Positions 46,101 through 54,000 of a stretch of DNA of 64,000 nucleotides are shown piece by piece. The position numbers were made by a program, and so were the translations under genes. The stretch comes from Notolepis coatsorum. Its lineage: Eukaryota > Chordata > Actinopteri > Aulopiformes > Paralepididae. The stretch lies in assembly GCA_963971535.1 (NCBI GenBank), contig OZ020586.1:74692949-74756948 (forward strand). The letters are read 5' to 3'. The notes below the pieces were generated by a model, which was not told where the DNA came from, ran no database searches, and saw nothing but the letters and a program-made list of their open reading frames with translations. How positions within the stretch are numbered: the stretch's first letter is position 1; each line of letters starts with the position of its first letter.

Positions 46101-49045
46101 TGTTAGAGTAGCGTGGAGCAGGGGTGGCAGTGATTTACAGAAGGCTACCGAAGCCTCCTTTAAGTGTTCGCTTTTAATTGCAAAAGCAAAGAAACCGCAC
46201 AATATTGGCGAGCAGCTCATCAAACCAGCCTGCATCAAAATGGTTTAGAAACTGTGCGGCCCACAAGTGGCGGATAAACTAAAATCAGTACCACTCTCGA
46301 ACAATGTAGTGAAAGACCGAATTGATAAGATGTCAAGTGATTGCGAGCAGCAGCTGTCAGAAAAGCTTAGAAAGGGTCCATTTGCCATATAACTTGATGA
46401 AACTACAACTGTCGCAGACGAGGCTGTGCTCATCGTTTATGTGGAGTATATCGAAAATGAGGATCTGAAGCAGGACATTCTCATGTCAGTCAACCTTACT
46501 ACCACCACTCGAGGTGAGGATATTTTTACTGCAGTGGATTCTTACTTCATTCAACATAAATGCAAACCGTTCACCATTAGGGCCTGATTTGAGAGGATGA
46601 ATACAGGATTTGAATATTGGCCAACATTTTGAAATACATATGGTGCAAGATGAGATTTGTTGATTGAAGACACAAGTCAAAGAAGCATAGTGGGTCTAAT
46701 TATGGTGCATATGCCTGTGTATAAGCAGTTTGTTATTAAAATGACAAAAAAAAGTATTAAAATGACAAAAAAAAAGTATGTTATGGTATTTTATTAGAAG
46801 GGGGGTCCAGGAATTTCATCAGAGATGTTTGGGGGTCCCTGGGGGAAAAAAGTTGGGAACCCCTGACCTATAGGTTCGGAAATACCGGATCTGTCACCTG
46901 TCATCTCTCTCTGAAAGGAGAGAGCATAATACGGATCAGCGGCATATATATATCAGTATACTGCGTGCCGCGATTGTCTTGACAAGCGCGCAGCCAGTCG
47001 TTCAGTAGGCCTATTGACAAAGCCTACTTTGCTGGAACGATTTATTTCGCACTATACAGTACGTATACGTATAAGTACAAGTATAAGTGTTTATTTGTCA
47101 TCAGATTAACACACACACATATGCGATGATCGACCCACAGGAACACACACACATGCACTGAGTCGCAAGCCGTGAGACGTGTGTGTGTCATTTTGAGATC
47201 GCAAAGCGCTTCCTGTTGAATATATCAGACAGCGATCAGATGGCGAAACTCGGCTGTTTTACACCCGCCTCATTCGCCTTATAAGGAGATGGTGGGCGTG
47301 TCGGTATGCAAATGAATTTAGCGCAAACGCGCTTTTGAGTTTAAGAATGAGTGGGATTCATCATGCAAATTTCCTGGGTACGCACAGATTTCGACGTTAA
47401 GAACGGCTTGATGAATGTGGCGGTGGCTTTTCTTATTGTTCTCTTAACACATTCGGGACGGGCCACGGATAAATCTGTGGTTCGAATCCACCGGTTGAGG
47501 ACCAACCACGGACATGTCCGTGGCAAGGTTGTTTTGGCTTTTATTCCATTTTAATAACCTACCCAAGGTCACCGAGCGGCACTGCAGAAGTACACTACTC
47601 TTTGAATTCGAAAAAGTGCATTACCGGCCAGATCCTCTTAGGGGCGCTATCTCGATAATGCAGTGTTCCCTGTGGCAGAAGTTGTCTTGTTTTTTCTGGA
47701 TTTCCAATGTAGTTTTCTACTAACCTGAAGCGATGCCTATAGCCTGTTACACGGATTACGTTTTGGGACGCGGATTTCACTATGCAGTAAAGGAATATAT
47801 CATCAGCCAATGGACATATCGATCTACCAGATGGCGATCGATAACTGGGAAATGCTCTGGGGGATCCAACCGGCCCACGGTAAGATCTTTTTCACGTAAA
47901 TTACAAGCTGATCAGACCTTGTTTTGATAGCCATCCACCCGGTCAACGAATGTGGCTACTGAGGCTAACGCGGTTATTGGTAATCAATCATCAGAAACAA
48001 CGTCCCCCCCCCCCCCCCCCCCCCCTTCATGCATTCATGGTGGACCATCAATACCGATCATATGCAGTTTGAGTTTTAACTGTAGCTTCTGTATATCTGA
48101 AATGCCATTGGATTTAACATTAGTAGCTTAGCGGCCTGTATCTCGCCTTCCAGGAAATATCCTAGCCAAAATCCCTTATAACGCTTATATTCAAAGAATA
48201 TCTGAGAAAATAGCAACAATAAGAAAACTTTGCTGAATCTCAGGTAAGAACAAAGTAAAAGGAAATGCTAGTTAAGAACGAAATCTGTTCTTATATCGCT
48301 TCATGCATGAGGCCCATTGTTTATACTTTCCTGGGCCATGGAAATAACTAAATAACTGATCTTAATTTGGGTGGTGATGTTCTCCCCCATAACTTGTGCA
48401 CACAAGAACAGTCGTGACTGGGATGTCAGGATGAACACCTGGTCCAGGATGTAATACTGGATATTGAGTACTCATTGCTGAGACAGCATGATGAAGGCAG
48501 TACGAGCGGAGAAAAACCCTTTTAGCAGCTCCAGCTAGAGAGGTTCTTACCGGAGTCTGTGCTCTCTTCTTAACAGGTTCATCATCGTCAGAGTCCGACT
48601 GTTGATAAGACAAAATCACTTTTACAATCATTACCAACACCTGCATAATATACATCCATCTCTTTTTACAGTGCATTGAACAAATGTGGCAGAAATTGCC
48701 AATACTCTGTTACCCAGACCTCTTACATCAGATTAGAATTATTACTATTGTTATTGCACTTTACTGTTACATTTGCACTCTGGTTAGATTCCCACTTATT
48801 TTCGTTGTACTGTACTTGTGCTGTACAATGAACCTGAATCTAATCTAAAACAACTCCTCACTTACAGCCGCTCCTCTGATCTGTGGTACAGTGATCTTGA
48901 CAGGTCCCGTCCTCTTCTTGGGCTTAGGTAAACTGGACAGTCCTGCTTTGGGAGCAGGGAGGAGCGAGGAGAGCCCTCCTTTGCTGGGTTTGCTGGATGT
49001 CTCTTCCGAGTCACTGTCACTGCTCCCGTAGGCTACTAGAGACAT
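28095..49045 (-). CDS. prcc: prcc, PRCC proline-rich nuclear (splicing-associated) protein, seven coding exons
   Basis: Join on the minus strand: 49045-48866, 48598-48551, 40097-39630, 38580-38488, 32943-32797, 30989-30924, 28181-28095. That is 1,089 nt, giving 362 residues and a TGA. All introns are GT-AG and all junctions fall between codons. Conserved PRCC features appear in order: the start MSLVAYGSSDSDSE, LPKPKKRTGPVKI, an acidic SDSDDDEP patch, GLSSLLPQPRN, KETNRPLVPH, SAIKAAAKSAAL, then the C-terminal block with LQGKRNRGKEEV, EIKGDDQLSG, QQWMTK, KNQITYLIHQAKERELELKN and QTQAKYGF. The protein is shorter than human PRCC (about 490 residues), mainly because the N-terminal proline-rich stretch is reduced. 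In mammals PRCC is nuclear, associates with splicing factors and the MAD2B checkpoint protein, and is a TFE3 fusion partner in renal carcinoma. Introns are strongly expanded by repeats. I see no frame damage. Confidence 0.95.
28230..28775. repeat. Dispersed repeat with GCGCTTTTCTAGACTCAAAG
   Basis: In prcc intron 6. It starts at an ATTTATATAGCGCTTTTC motif common in fish repeats and ends near a pol III B-box-like CGGGGCTCGAACAGG. Related motifs occur at 30,200-30,250 and about 43,785. The class is uncertain (SINE or MITE). Confidence 0.5.
29078..29553 (-). mobile_element. tRNA-derived SINE
   Basis: On the minus strand it has A-box-like TGGCGTAGCGT and B-box-like GGTCTCGACTCC near its 5' end (29,553 side) and an A-rich tail on the 29,078 side. 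Its body and tail (GGGGAGAAAAATAGAAAATC) are shared with 38,722-39,173, 56,345-56,775 and 63,137-63,634. It lies in prcc intron 6, in the same orientation as the gene. Confidence 0.75.
30195..30400. repeat. Dispersed repeat fragment with GGCTGCATTTATATAGGGCT
   Basis: In prcc intron 6. Typical TTATCCAAAGCGCTTTACAA motif shared among fish repeats. Non-coding. Confidence 0.5.
30924..30989 (-). CDS. prcc: prcc exon 6
   Basis: 22 codons, KKGDQPTGQQRRKNQITYLIHQ split across the exon, acceptor TATTTGCAG, donor GTGTGTGAC. Highly conserved in PRCC. Confidence 0.95.
31510..31643 (-). mobile_element. L2-like 3' end fragment nested in the hAT
   Basis: Minus-strand copy with a (GAAT)n-type tail at its left; its 5' end stops at AATTGAAAATGGAGGA. 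Some internal bases are lost. Confidence 0.8.
31685..31838 (-). mobile_element. Second L2-like 3' end fragment nested in the hAT
   Basis: Same orientation and same 5' end point as its neighbour at 31,510, with a (GATT)n tail. It is less diverged from the 22.9-kb copy. Confidence 0.82.
32174..32416. repeat. Inverted repeat with ~83-bp arms
   Basis: Arms at about 32,174-32,258 and 32,335-32,416 are nearly exact complements (AGTTGGAACATCTTTCATTG and its partner). The loop is about 76 bp. Probably a MITE or hairpin remnant; in prcc intron 5. Confidence 0.8.
32797..32943 (-). CDS. prcc: prcc exon 5, conserved C-terminal block
   Basis: 49 codons, FMRLQGKRNRGKEEVKFLEI through GDDQLSG and QQWMTK to KSFSK, between a TGTGCCATAG acceptor and a GTGAGC donor. 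This is the most conserved PRCC region. The minisatellite of intron 4 begins within about 6 nt of the acceptor, and the pyrimidine tract used by this exon is itself repeat-like. Confidence 0.95.
33077..33262 (+). mobile_element. LINE 3' end (same family as the Rex1-like LINE) inside the satellite
   Basis: Ends TATGCCGTGACAATTAAAAC and a (CTTGA)n tail, like the minus-strand LINE 3' end at 5,763. Repeat units resume directly on both sides. Confidence 0.8.
35743..36178 (-). mobile_element. tRNA-derived SINE inside the satellite
   Basis: On the minus strand it starts GGCGGCACGGTGGTGTAGTG with a canonical A box TGGTGTAGTGG and B box GGTTCGAATCC (36,113-36,123), followed by the widespread fish motif CTTTCTGTGTGGAGTTTGCA. 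It ends in an AT-rich TTATTAATTA tail. CTATAA flanks both sides as a probable target duplication. Confidence 0.88.
37611..38487. other. prcc intron 4, distal part
   Basis: AT-rich intronic sequence with no repeat that I recognise. Confidence 0.5.
38488..38580 (-). CDS. prcc: prcc exon 4
   Basis: 31 codons, tyrosine rich at first (GYYNEPYYPDP) and then acidic (LDDDEEP, FEEEA). Acceptor CATCGGACAG, donor GTAAGAAG. It corresponds to the YY-rich segment before the conserved C-terminal domain. Confidence 0.9.
38722..39173 (-). mobile_element. tRNA-derived SINE
   Basis: On the minus strand: GGCGGCTAGGTGGTGCAGTG with A box TGGTGCAGTGG and B box GGTTCGAGCCC (39,107-39,117), then the body shared with 56,345-56,775, and a 3' tail of AAAATAGAAAACGGGAGAAA type. 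The best-preserved copy of this family here. In prcc intron 3. Confidence 0.88.
39200..39575 (+). mobile_element. LINE 3' UTR fragment with CTGAAT tail
   Basis: Ends CAATAAAGCTGAATCTGAAA and a (TCTGAA)n tail. It contains the GGTCGAGCGGGCAAGACC motif seen in similar form (GCGGGCAAGA) in the 5,763 and 33,077 LINE ends. Probably a Rex1-related LINE. In prcc intron 3. Confidence 0.65.
39630..40097 (-). CDS. prcc: prcc exon 3
   Basis: 156 codons from a TTTCCCCCTAG acceptor to a CAG/GTAACG donor. It starts APGTGLSSLLPQPRN and includes KETNRPLVPH, SPSAIKAAAKSAALHLA and a D/N-rich acidic run before TPGNYFSLGD. The rest is a proline- and glycine-rich low-complexity stretch ending GPEAQ. An internal ATG at 40,052 is not the start; upstream residues are conserved. 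Confidence 0.93.
40098..42043. other. prcc intron 2, part next to exon 3
   Basis: Holds an isolated piggyBac-like end (TTAACACTTTGATCGCC at 40,628) whose partner I cannot find, several GCTAACGTTAGC-type words (41,160-41,430), an L2 fragment (41,455-41,560) and a stretch with many AAAAACGC/GCGTTT words (41,725-41,860). No exon seen. Confidence 0.5.
41455..41560 (-). mobile_element. L2-like 3' end fragment, short type
   Basis: Minus-strand copy with a (GAAT)n tail on the left. The 5' end stops at TCTGCATTCCCTTAACAATT, the same point as the fragment at 61,648. Confidence 0.75.
42097..43021. mobile_element. piggyBac-like TTAA element nested in a TIR
   Basis: TTAA at 42,093-42,096 and 43,022-43,025. 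Ends CACTTTCTATGCCACTCACG and CGTGGCACTGAAAGTG are complementary. The other TIR of the host element (48,272-48,275) has a single TTAA at the matching site, giving the empty target. Family of 1-628 and 3,206-3,945. No transposase. Confidence 0.9.
43177..43318. mobile_element. Small palindromic MITE, TACCGTAATTCCTCTAATA ends
   Basis: 142 bp, with 19-bp inverted ends and internal CCGGTATTCAATTGAAAACC and AAGCCGGCCTCC segments that also pair. Confidence 0.75.
43670..43763. mobile_element. Right end of a second TACCGTAATTCCTCTAATA element
   Basis: Ends GGTTACTATTAGAGGAATTA then CGGTA. It contains CCTCCTAATACAAGCC as in 43,270-43,290. The 43,319-43,669 stretch between the two ends is unclassified, and both ends could belong to one larger element. 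Confidence 0.55.
44004..45036. mobile_element. hAT element with transposase remnants, perfect 8-bp target duplication
   Basis: Ends TAGGGCTGCAACCATTAGTC and GTCATTAGTTGCAGCCCTA; ATTATTAT flanks both sides (43,996-44,003 and 45,037-45,044). On the minus strand, 44,896 to about 44,710 encodes a hAT transposase C-terminus (LCESGFSALVQLKTEQRNRL, then DIEHDLRVA). A short piece of the same sequence lies in plus orientation at about 44,146-44,215, so the internal sequence is partly folded back. A ~60-bp CA-rich tandem array fills the centre. Confidence 0.85.
44270..44575 (+). repeat. CA-rich tandem repeat, about five copies of ~60 bp
   Basis: The unit contains CTCCTCTCACTCACACACAG and CGATCAGAGTAAGACACACA. 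It lies inside the 44,004-45,036 hAT. Confidence 0.9.
45154..45236 (+). repeat. (CCTCT)n microsatellite
   Basis: About 16 pentamers, ending in CTCTTCTCT, directly next to an L2 fragment. Confidence 0.95.
45237..45437 (+). mobile_element. L2-like LINE 3' end, longer copy
   Basis: Begins in the TAGATGTAGCAGTACTGTCT region of the 3' UTR (same as 22,815) and ends in (AATC)n. It is longer than the other fragments. Confidence 0.85.
45519..46867 (+). mobile_element. Degenerate hAT element with BED-finger transposase
   Basis: Ends CAGTGATTCCCAACCTGGGG and AAGTTGGGAACCCCTG, the typical hAT pattern of ZBED/Charlie-like elements. The coding part starts at 45,829. No 8-bp target duplication is evident now. 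Nested in the 6.3-kb element. Confidence 0.75.
45829..46587 (+). pseudogene. hAT transposase (ZBED5/FAM200-like), broken and truncated
   Basis: One frame from an ATG: MCDKRKGDDGSSSAKKVRTY, then a BED zinc finger with CVICGEKLANSS and LKRHQASKH (two Cys, two His in C-x2-C...H-x4/5-H spacing), then FFRRKEQSLK and the start of the catalytic region. In-frame TAG at 46,246-46,248 and TAA at 46,390-46,392 break it; homology continues beyond both (KGPFAI, then LDETTTVADEA) up to TGA near 46,587. The remaining catalytic core and C-terminal dimerisation part are missing (an intact protein is about 600 residues). Domesticated relatives exist in vertebrates, but these stops argue against function. Confidence 0.85.
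47453..47960. mobile_element. Possible TTAA element with CACATTCG ends
   Basis: The left side is TTAACACATTCGGGAC. The right side has CGAATGTGGCTA near 47,948-47,960, close to the expected complement but without an intact TTAA. It contains a palindrome CCACGGACATGTCCGTGG at 47,506-47,523 and a B-box-like GGTTCGAATCC at 47,479. Confidence 0.35.
48004..48026 (+). repeat. C homopolymer
   Basis: 23 C residues, in prcc intron 2. Confidence 0.9.
48551..48598 (-). CDS. prcc: prcc exon 2 (48 nt)
   Basis: Sixteen codons, SDSDDDEPVKKRAQTP, between a TTATCAACAG acceptor and a GTAAGAACC donor. It is acidic and then basic, matching the SDSEEDEP-type patch of vertebrate PRCC. Its small size makes it easy to miss. 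Confidence 0.92.
48690..48843 (+). mobile_element. LINE 3' end fragment with CTAAT tail
   Basis: Ends GTGCTGTACAATGAACCTGA and then (ATCTA)n. In prcc intron 1. Confidence 0.55.
48866..49045 (-). CDS. prcc: prcc exon 1 coding part
   Basis: 60 codons from an ATG at 49,045-49,043 with a purine at -3, to a GTAAGTGAGG donor. It encodes MSLVAYGSSDSDSEETSS and the LPKPKKR basic motif typical of the PRCC N-terminus. Confidence 0.95.
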
Positions 49046-49610
49046 GTCTGCAGGTGATATTATTATTATTATATTGGTTAATGGTGAGGGTTCTGCAGCA
49101 ACTATGTGGACATGAATACGTCCACTTGTCCCTCTTCTGCAAATGTTTATGGTGCAGTAGTTATCTGATCAATCTCACGACTTCAAATCTAACGATATAT
49201 TTATATTTGATGAAAATATTACAGGAACAGGTCAGGAGGAAATGGCAGTGGGTTGACTGAGGCCCTCGGTGCGGGCTGAGCTCCGACCCGAGCCCGGGGC
49301 TTCACACACAAACTAGGCCACAGGAGACTATTTCACACGTCCTTCGTCCGCCAAGACGAGCTGCGTTCATATCACCATGATAATACTAGTGTTACAGCAT
49401 CAATTCGTTACGATATAAGGGTTTTCCCTCCGCGAGAAGAAAATAGGACTGTTTTTTTTAAACAAGTTGCATGGACACCTACCGCCGAGCTAATTCCCTA
49501 GCAGAATGAAAACATCGTCTCTCTCCACAACCAAAACATGTTGGACGTGGTCGCTACTGCGCGGCGCTCTGCGCATCATGCGGCCTCGCTAGCGCAGCAT
49601 TTCGTCCCTT
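49046..49610 (-). promoter_or_regulatory. prcc: Upstream region and likely promoter of prcc
   Basis: Unique-looking sequence immediately upstream of the prcc ATG, with scattered CpG-rich parts at about 49,265-49,300 and 49,555-49,600 (GCGCGGCGCTCTGCGCATCA). No TATA box in an obvious position. The 5' UTR boundary and any non-coding first exon cannot be set from the sequence. Confidence 0.45.
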
Positions 49611-49612
49611 CC

Positions 49613-49658
<46 letters not shown>

Positions 49659-49925
49659 AACTTTATTAACAGATTGCAGAATGGGTACAATACAGTACAG
49701 CTCAATACACACAATTGTTAAGGGGATGCAGACCAGAGAAAGACCTTGTTTACATCAGGGTCCCCCATTTTCAATTCATCATATGACGTCAAAATACTTC
49801 CCAAAGGTCAGTGAATACCACGATCACAACACCAGAGGAAGCTCCACAAATCATGTTAAACCCAGATTCGGCTCAAACAAGGGACTAAACACGTTTCGCA
49901 ATTATGCCACATCAATGTGGAACGC
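49611..49925. mobile_element. L2-like LINE fragment with inverted 5' part (twin priming)
   Basis: 49,611-49,785 is the L2 3' end on the minus strand, including a long (GATT)n tail. 49,790-49,925 is ORF2 C-terminal sequence of the same family on the plus strand (YFPKVSEYHDHNTRGSSTNH, then FGSNKGLNTFRNYATSMWN). The two parts point away from each other, with the segment between them deleted. Confidence 0.85.
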
Positions 49926-49958
49926 AAAATACGAAATACGAAAAAACGAAAGAAAAAA

Positions 49959-50253
49959 AACGTACGGTTATGTATATAACCATAGTTATATGAGTATAGT
50001 GACGCTCAGCGTCATAGTGCAAATACTCCACCTCAGTACTTGCGCACTGAATAAAAACTCACAATGTACCTTTACATACCAACATCTGTCTGACCACACC
50101 CCCATCTGCTACCTACATAAGCAGGGGTGTGGCCATGCCCTCATCTCCTTCCCAATCTTTCACCACAAGGCAAGATCAAGGGGCCGCAGGGGAGTCCTGA
50201 CGCTGAGCGTCACTATACTCATATAACTATGGTTATATACATAACCGTACGTT
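49959..50253. repeat. Perfect 56-bp inverted repeat with 183-bp loop
   Basis: Left arm 49,959-50,014 begins AACGTACGGTTATGTATATA. Right arm 50,198-50,253 is its exact reverse complement. Each arm ends in the palindrome TGACGCTSAGCGTCA. The next word, TAGTGCAA, recurs at 50,281 after another CAGCGTCA, suggesting an end structure of a larger element. Confidence 0.9.
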
Positions 50254-51037
50254 ATATTATCGTATAGCTCTGCTCAGCGTCATAGTGCAACACAGGAGCT
50301 GAGCAGAGCTGAGCTCGACAAATGTACCCCACTGAGGCCCCCCACAACCATCAGAACCGGGGAGGACCCGAGCCCCCCCGACCCTCCCTATTGGAGGACG
50401 GGAGGGAGACGGATCCGACTGCGCGAAGAAGAGCTTGAGCAACTCAACGCACAGGGTGAGCAGACCGTGGGGCGTACCCACGACTACACAAACGCACAAC
50501 CCGCATGCCACTAGGGAACAAACGGAAAAGGAACAAACCCCTGTTACCACCCCTAAAATCACGGGGTCAAGAGCAAAGCCCAACCCCGTGGCAAGGCCGT
50601 AGCAGCGGAGCGCGAAGGAGGACCCAGACCCAGAAGGGACAGGACCCCCCGAAATCGAACGAGATCCGGCGTGTTCAGGGTGGCATGGCTGTAAACTCGA
50701 AGCACTCAAGAGGCTACACCTACAGCGGGAGCAGGCAGCGCACCGGGGAGACGACCTCCCTTTTCTAGAAGAGGTCGATCCCTCAATCCAGGCAGCAGGC
50801 ACTTGACCTGAGCCTGGAGCACTGCGGACTAGACAGGCGCCAAAGGGGTCAGCTGAAACAGCACCCCGGCGGAAGGGGCGTATGCTGGCATTGTTGTGCA
50901 CCATGTCACAGCCTCCACAAAACCCCCCCGACTCTTAACCCAGGAGTTGACTCCGCTCCAACACACCAGGGAACCAACCACCCCCTTGGTTCTAACATGA
51001 GGTGGTTGTTCCTATAACCCCTCAAGAAAAAACTCCA

Positions 51038-54000
51038 GGTGGACGTTGCTCTGCTAAGCGAAACGCACATTCTAGAGAAAGACATAGATACGTTAGCGGA
51101 CAACACATATCATAATATTAGTCACTCTTCTTTTGGTACGAGAACTCGGGGTGTAGCCATAGTCGTTAGACGTAAGTTGAATATTGAATTAAAGGGAGTA
51201 TGGTCTGATGTAGATGGTCGGATATATAGCTAAGATTGTATATCGGGTATACTATCTTCCCGAGCCCCAAGATGGCGATTTAACTCGATGCTGCTTAATA
51301 ACAAGGAATTCATTACACAACTCAAAGAAGCTCTTACAGTATTCCTACGGGAGAATGCAAACTCGGTGCAAGACCCCAGAATAATATGGATGTCGGTAAA
51401 GGGAATGATCAAGGATTTCACTGATAGCTTTTCCTCCAAAATGCGCAAGAATCGATGCACAAAACTGGCTGAACTGGAAACGCTTTACTCAACGTTATTT
51501 AATTCTTTACAATACAACAACTCAACTCGACTAGAAAATCAAGTTAAGGTACTAAAAAAAGAGATCAATGCCATATACAGACAACAATCGGAAATACAAA
51601 TACGTAGCACAAGACAACAGCAGTACTCCCAAGGTTCTAAACCTAGTCACCTATTAGCCATGCGATTAAGAATTAATGCAAAATGTGCAGATATAACTAC
51701 CATTAGAGCACAACAAGTACTTGAAACAGACCCTGAAAAAATAAACGTGACATTCAAAGAATTCTACTCCAACTTATATAAATCAGAAACAACCTTCGAT
51801 CAAAACAAAATGGACACATATCTTAATCAAATTATTCTCCCTAAACTTTCAGAGGATGACGCTAAACAGTTAGAAACACCGATCACACTAGAGGAACTCA
51901 AGAAGGCCATATCCGAAATGCAAAGTGGTAAGGCTCCTGGAAGAGACGGTATCCCACCAGAAATGTACCTCTCTTGTTGGGACATAATTGGACCCTTATT
52001 ACTAAATATGATCTTATACTCAGTCAAGGAGGGGAACTTCCATAAGAACGACAATATTGCACTCATAACAGTCCTTCTCAAAAAAGACAAAGACCCCACC
52101 AAGTGCGGTAGTTACAGACCCTTAAGCCTCCTCGGAACCGATATCAAACTGTACTCTAAGGTATTAGCCATCAGATTACAAAAGCATATGACGTCTTTAG
52201 TTGAGCCAAACTGGCTTCATAAGAGGCCGTGTGGTAATATTGACGTTGAATTTCATAATTAATATGTGTGAATAAATTAGAGAACCATAATGTAAAGCCA
52301 GGTGTACCTTTCAATAGCAGAGTGGACTCAGTGGCTAAATAAGGAACCATACTTGAGACAGTTGCATCAGATAACAGCAGCAACAGTTATTTCAACCCCC
52401 ACTCAAGCAATTACTAATTTAGAGAACAAACAACACCTTCTCGAATTGACTGAATGTAAATGTAGAAGCAGAGACAGCTGGGTTGAACACAGGGCAGACC
52501 AGTTTAGACTTGTTGAAGAGATGATTAGTCATGGACACTAAGTCACAAACAAAGTTATCTATTAATCAACTGTTTAGTATCAAAAGAGTAAACCATAATA
52601 TTAGAAATGTGTAAATTCATATACACGGGAGATACAGTTGGTAAAAGGTTTATTGGAACAGGCCTCTGTACTCATCAAGCGGCCACACCAAGGAGGGGGG
52701 CCACCAAGACCCCCCCTCTGTTTACTGAAAGAAGACTCACACAGCAACCACACCGACGGGGGCCACCAGCAGAACCCCTCTGTACTCAGCAAAAGACCAC
52801 ACCGACGGGGGCCACAGACAGGCCCCCTCCATCTCTGTCCCATCACGTCGCCACAGCCCAGAGGTGGGGGCAGCCCGAAGTCGGCTTTCCTTCCACTTAA
52901 CGCCCCTGCAAAAAAAGATATAACCCTCCCAGGAGAGATACCTATGGTAAAACATTTTAGATGTTTGGGAGTGGAAATATTCCCCACCATAAGACAAACG
53001 GTGAAGCACAATTACACAAAAATCCAAAACAAAATCAAAGACGACCTTGATAGGTGGGCAAAACTTAAAAACTCAGTACAGGCACGGATATCAATAGTTA
53101 AGATGGACGTACTACCTAGAATCAACTTCTTCAGCTCAATGCTACCGTTACCCCCTCCAGAGGGTTACTGGAAAAAATTACACTCCTCCACATACAAATT
53201 TATTTGGAATAAAAAGATCCACCGCACAGAGAAATAAAGCAGAAGGTGGCATGGCATTTCCAGATTTTTTCCACTATTTTAAGGCGTACACATTAAGACC
53301 ATTGACAACATGGTTTGATCCCCAAGCATTAGTATCCTGGAGAAAATTAGAAGAAAACATAGTAGCCCCACATAGACTGAAGGACATAGCATACACTAAA
53401 CTATCAATCAAGCATTGCGAACGGAAATTTGGCCCCATAATTACTCATGCGATCCGGATATGGCGTGAAACACAAAAAAAATATCCTAACCCACATAAAT
53501 GGCACAATCATACTCCCTTATTCAATAACAATGCACTCTTGATTGGAAAACGACCTATAAGATTCCCTATATGGGAAAAGCAAGGCATACACTCATTAGG
53601 GGATGTGTTTAACAAACAGGGTTTCTGTAGTTATGAAGAAATACGGAAAATATTTAATCTCACCAAGTCCACACATCTTTTTTTACATACAGTTATTGTT
53701 ATGTTTGAAGACTCAGGGTGTTCCATTAACGAAACCAATTGAACACCACAGATACCACAAATTCTTCTATGAAAGAGAGACATCAAGAGGTTTTGTTTCA
53801 GATTTTTATCATCAATTACTAACGTCCTCATATGAAACCCTCCACCTAGACTCCGTCTGGAGGAGGGATATACCAGACCTGGAAAGTGATTTTGATTGGC
53901 AAGAAGCCTGGGCAAATGTTCGACTCACATCAAGGAACCCGGACCATCAACAAATCAATCTTAACTATATTCACAGGACATACTTGACTCCTATAAGACT

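Larger units (their letters stand above)
42044..48320. mobile_element. 6.3-kb long-TIR element filled with nested insertions
   Basis: The left end ACAATGGGCCTCATGCATGA is matched by the exact complement ending at 48,320. The inverted repeat continues for about 150 bp on each side, through GATTTCGTTCTTAACTAGCA and CTTACTTTGTTCTTACC-type sequence. The left TIR is split by the piggyBac-like element at 42,097-43,021. The ends resemble those of 18,055-19,595. I recognise no transposase of its own, and no clear target duplication is visible. It lies wholly within prcc intron 2. Confidence 0.75.

Noticed and set aside
28095..49045. Two separate genes, because of the 8.5-kb intron 2
   Set aside because: Exons on both sides are in phase, in the right order and together make one complete PRCC protein.
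50257..50904. 215-codon minus-strand frame as a gene
   Set aside because: Low-complexity Arg/Ser/Gly composition, no domain, lies in repetitive sequence, no exon signals.
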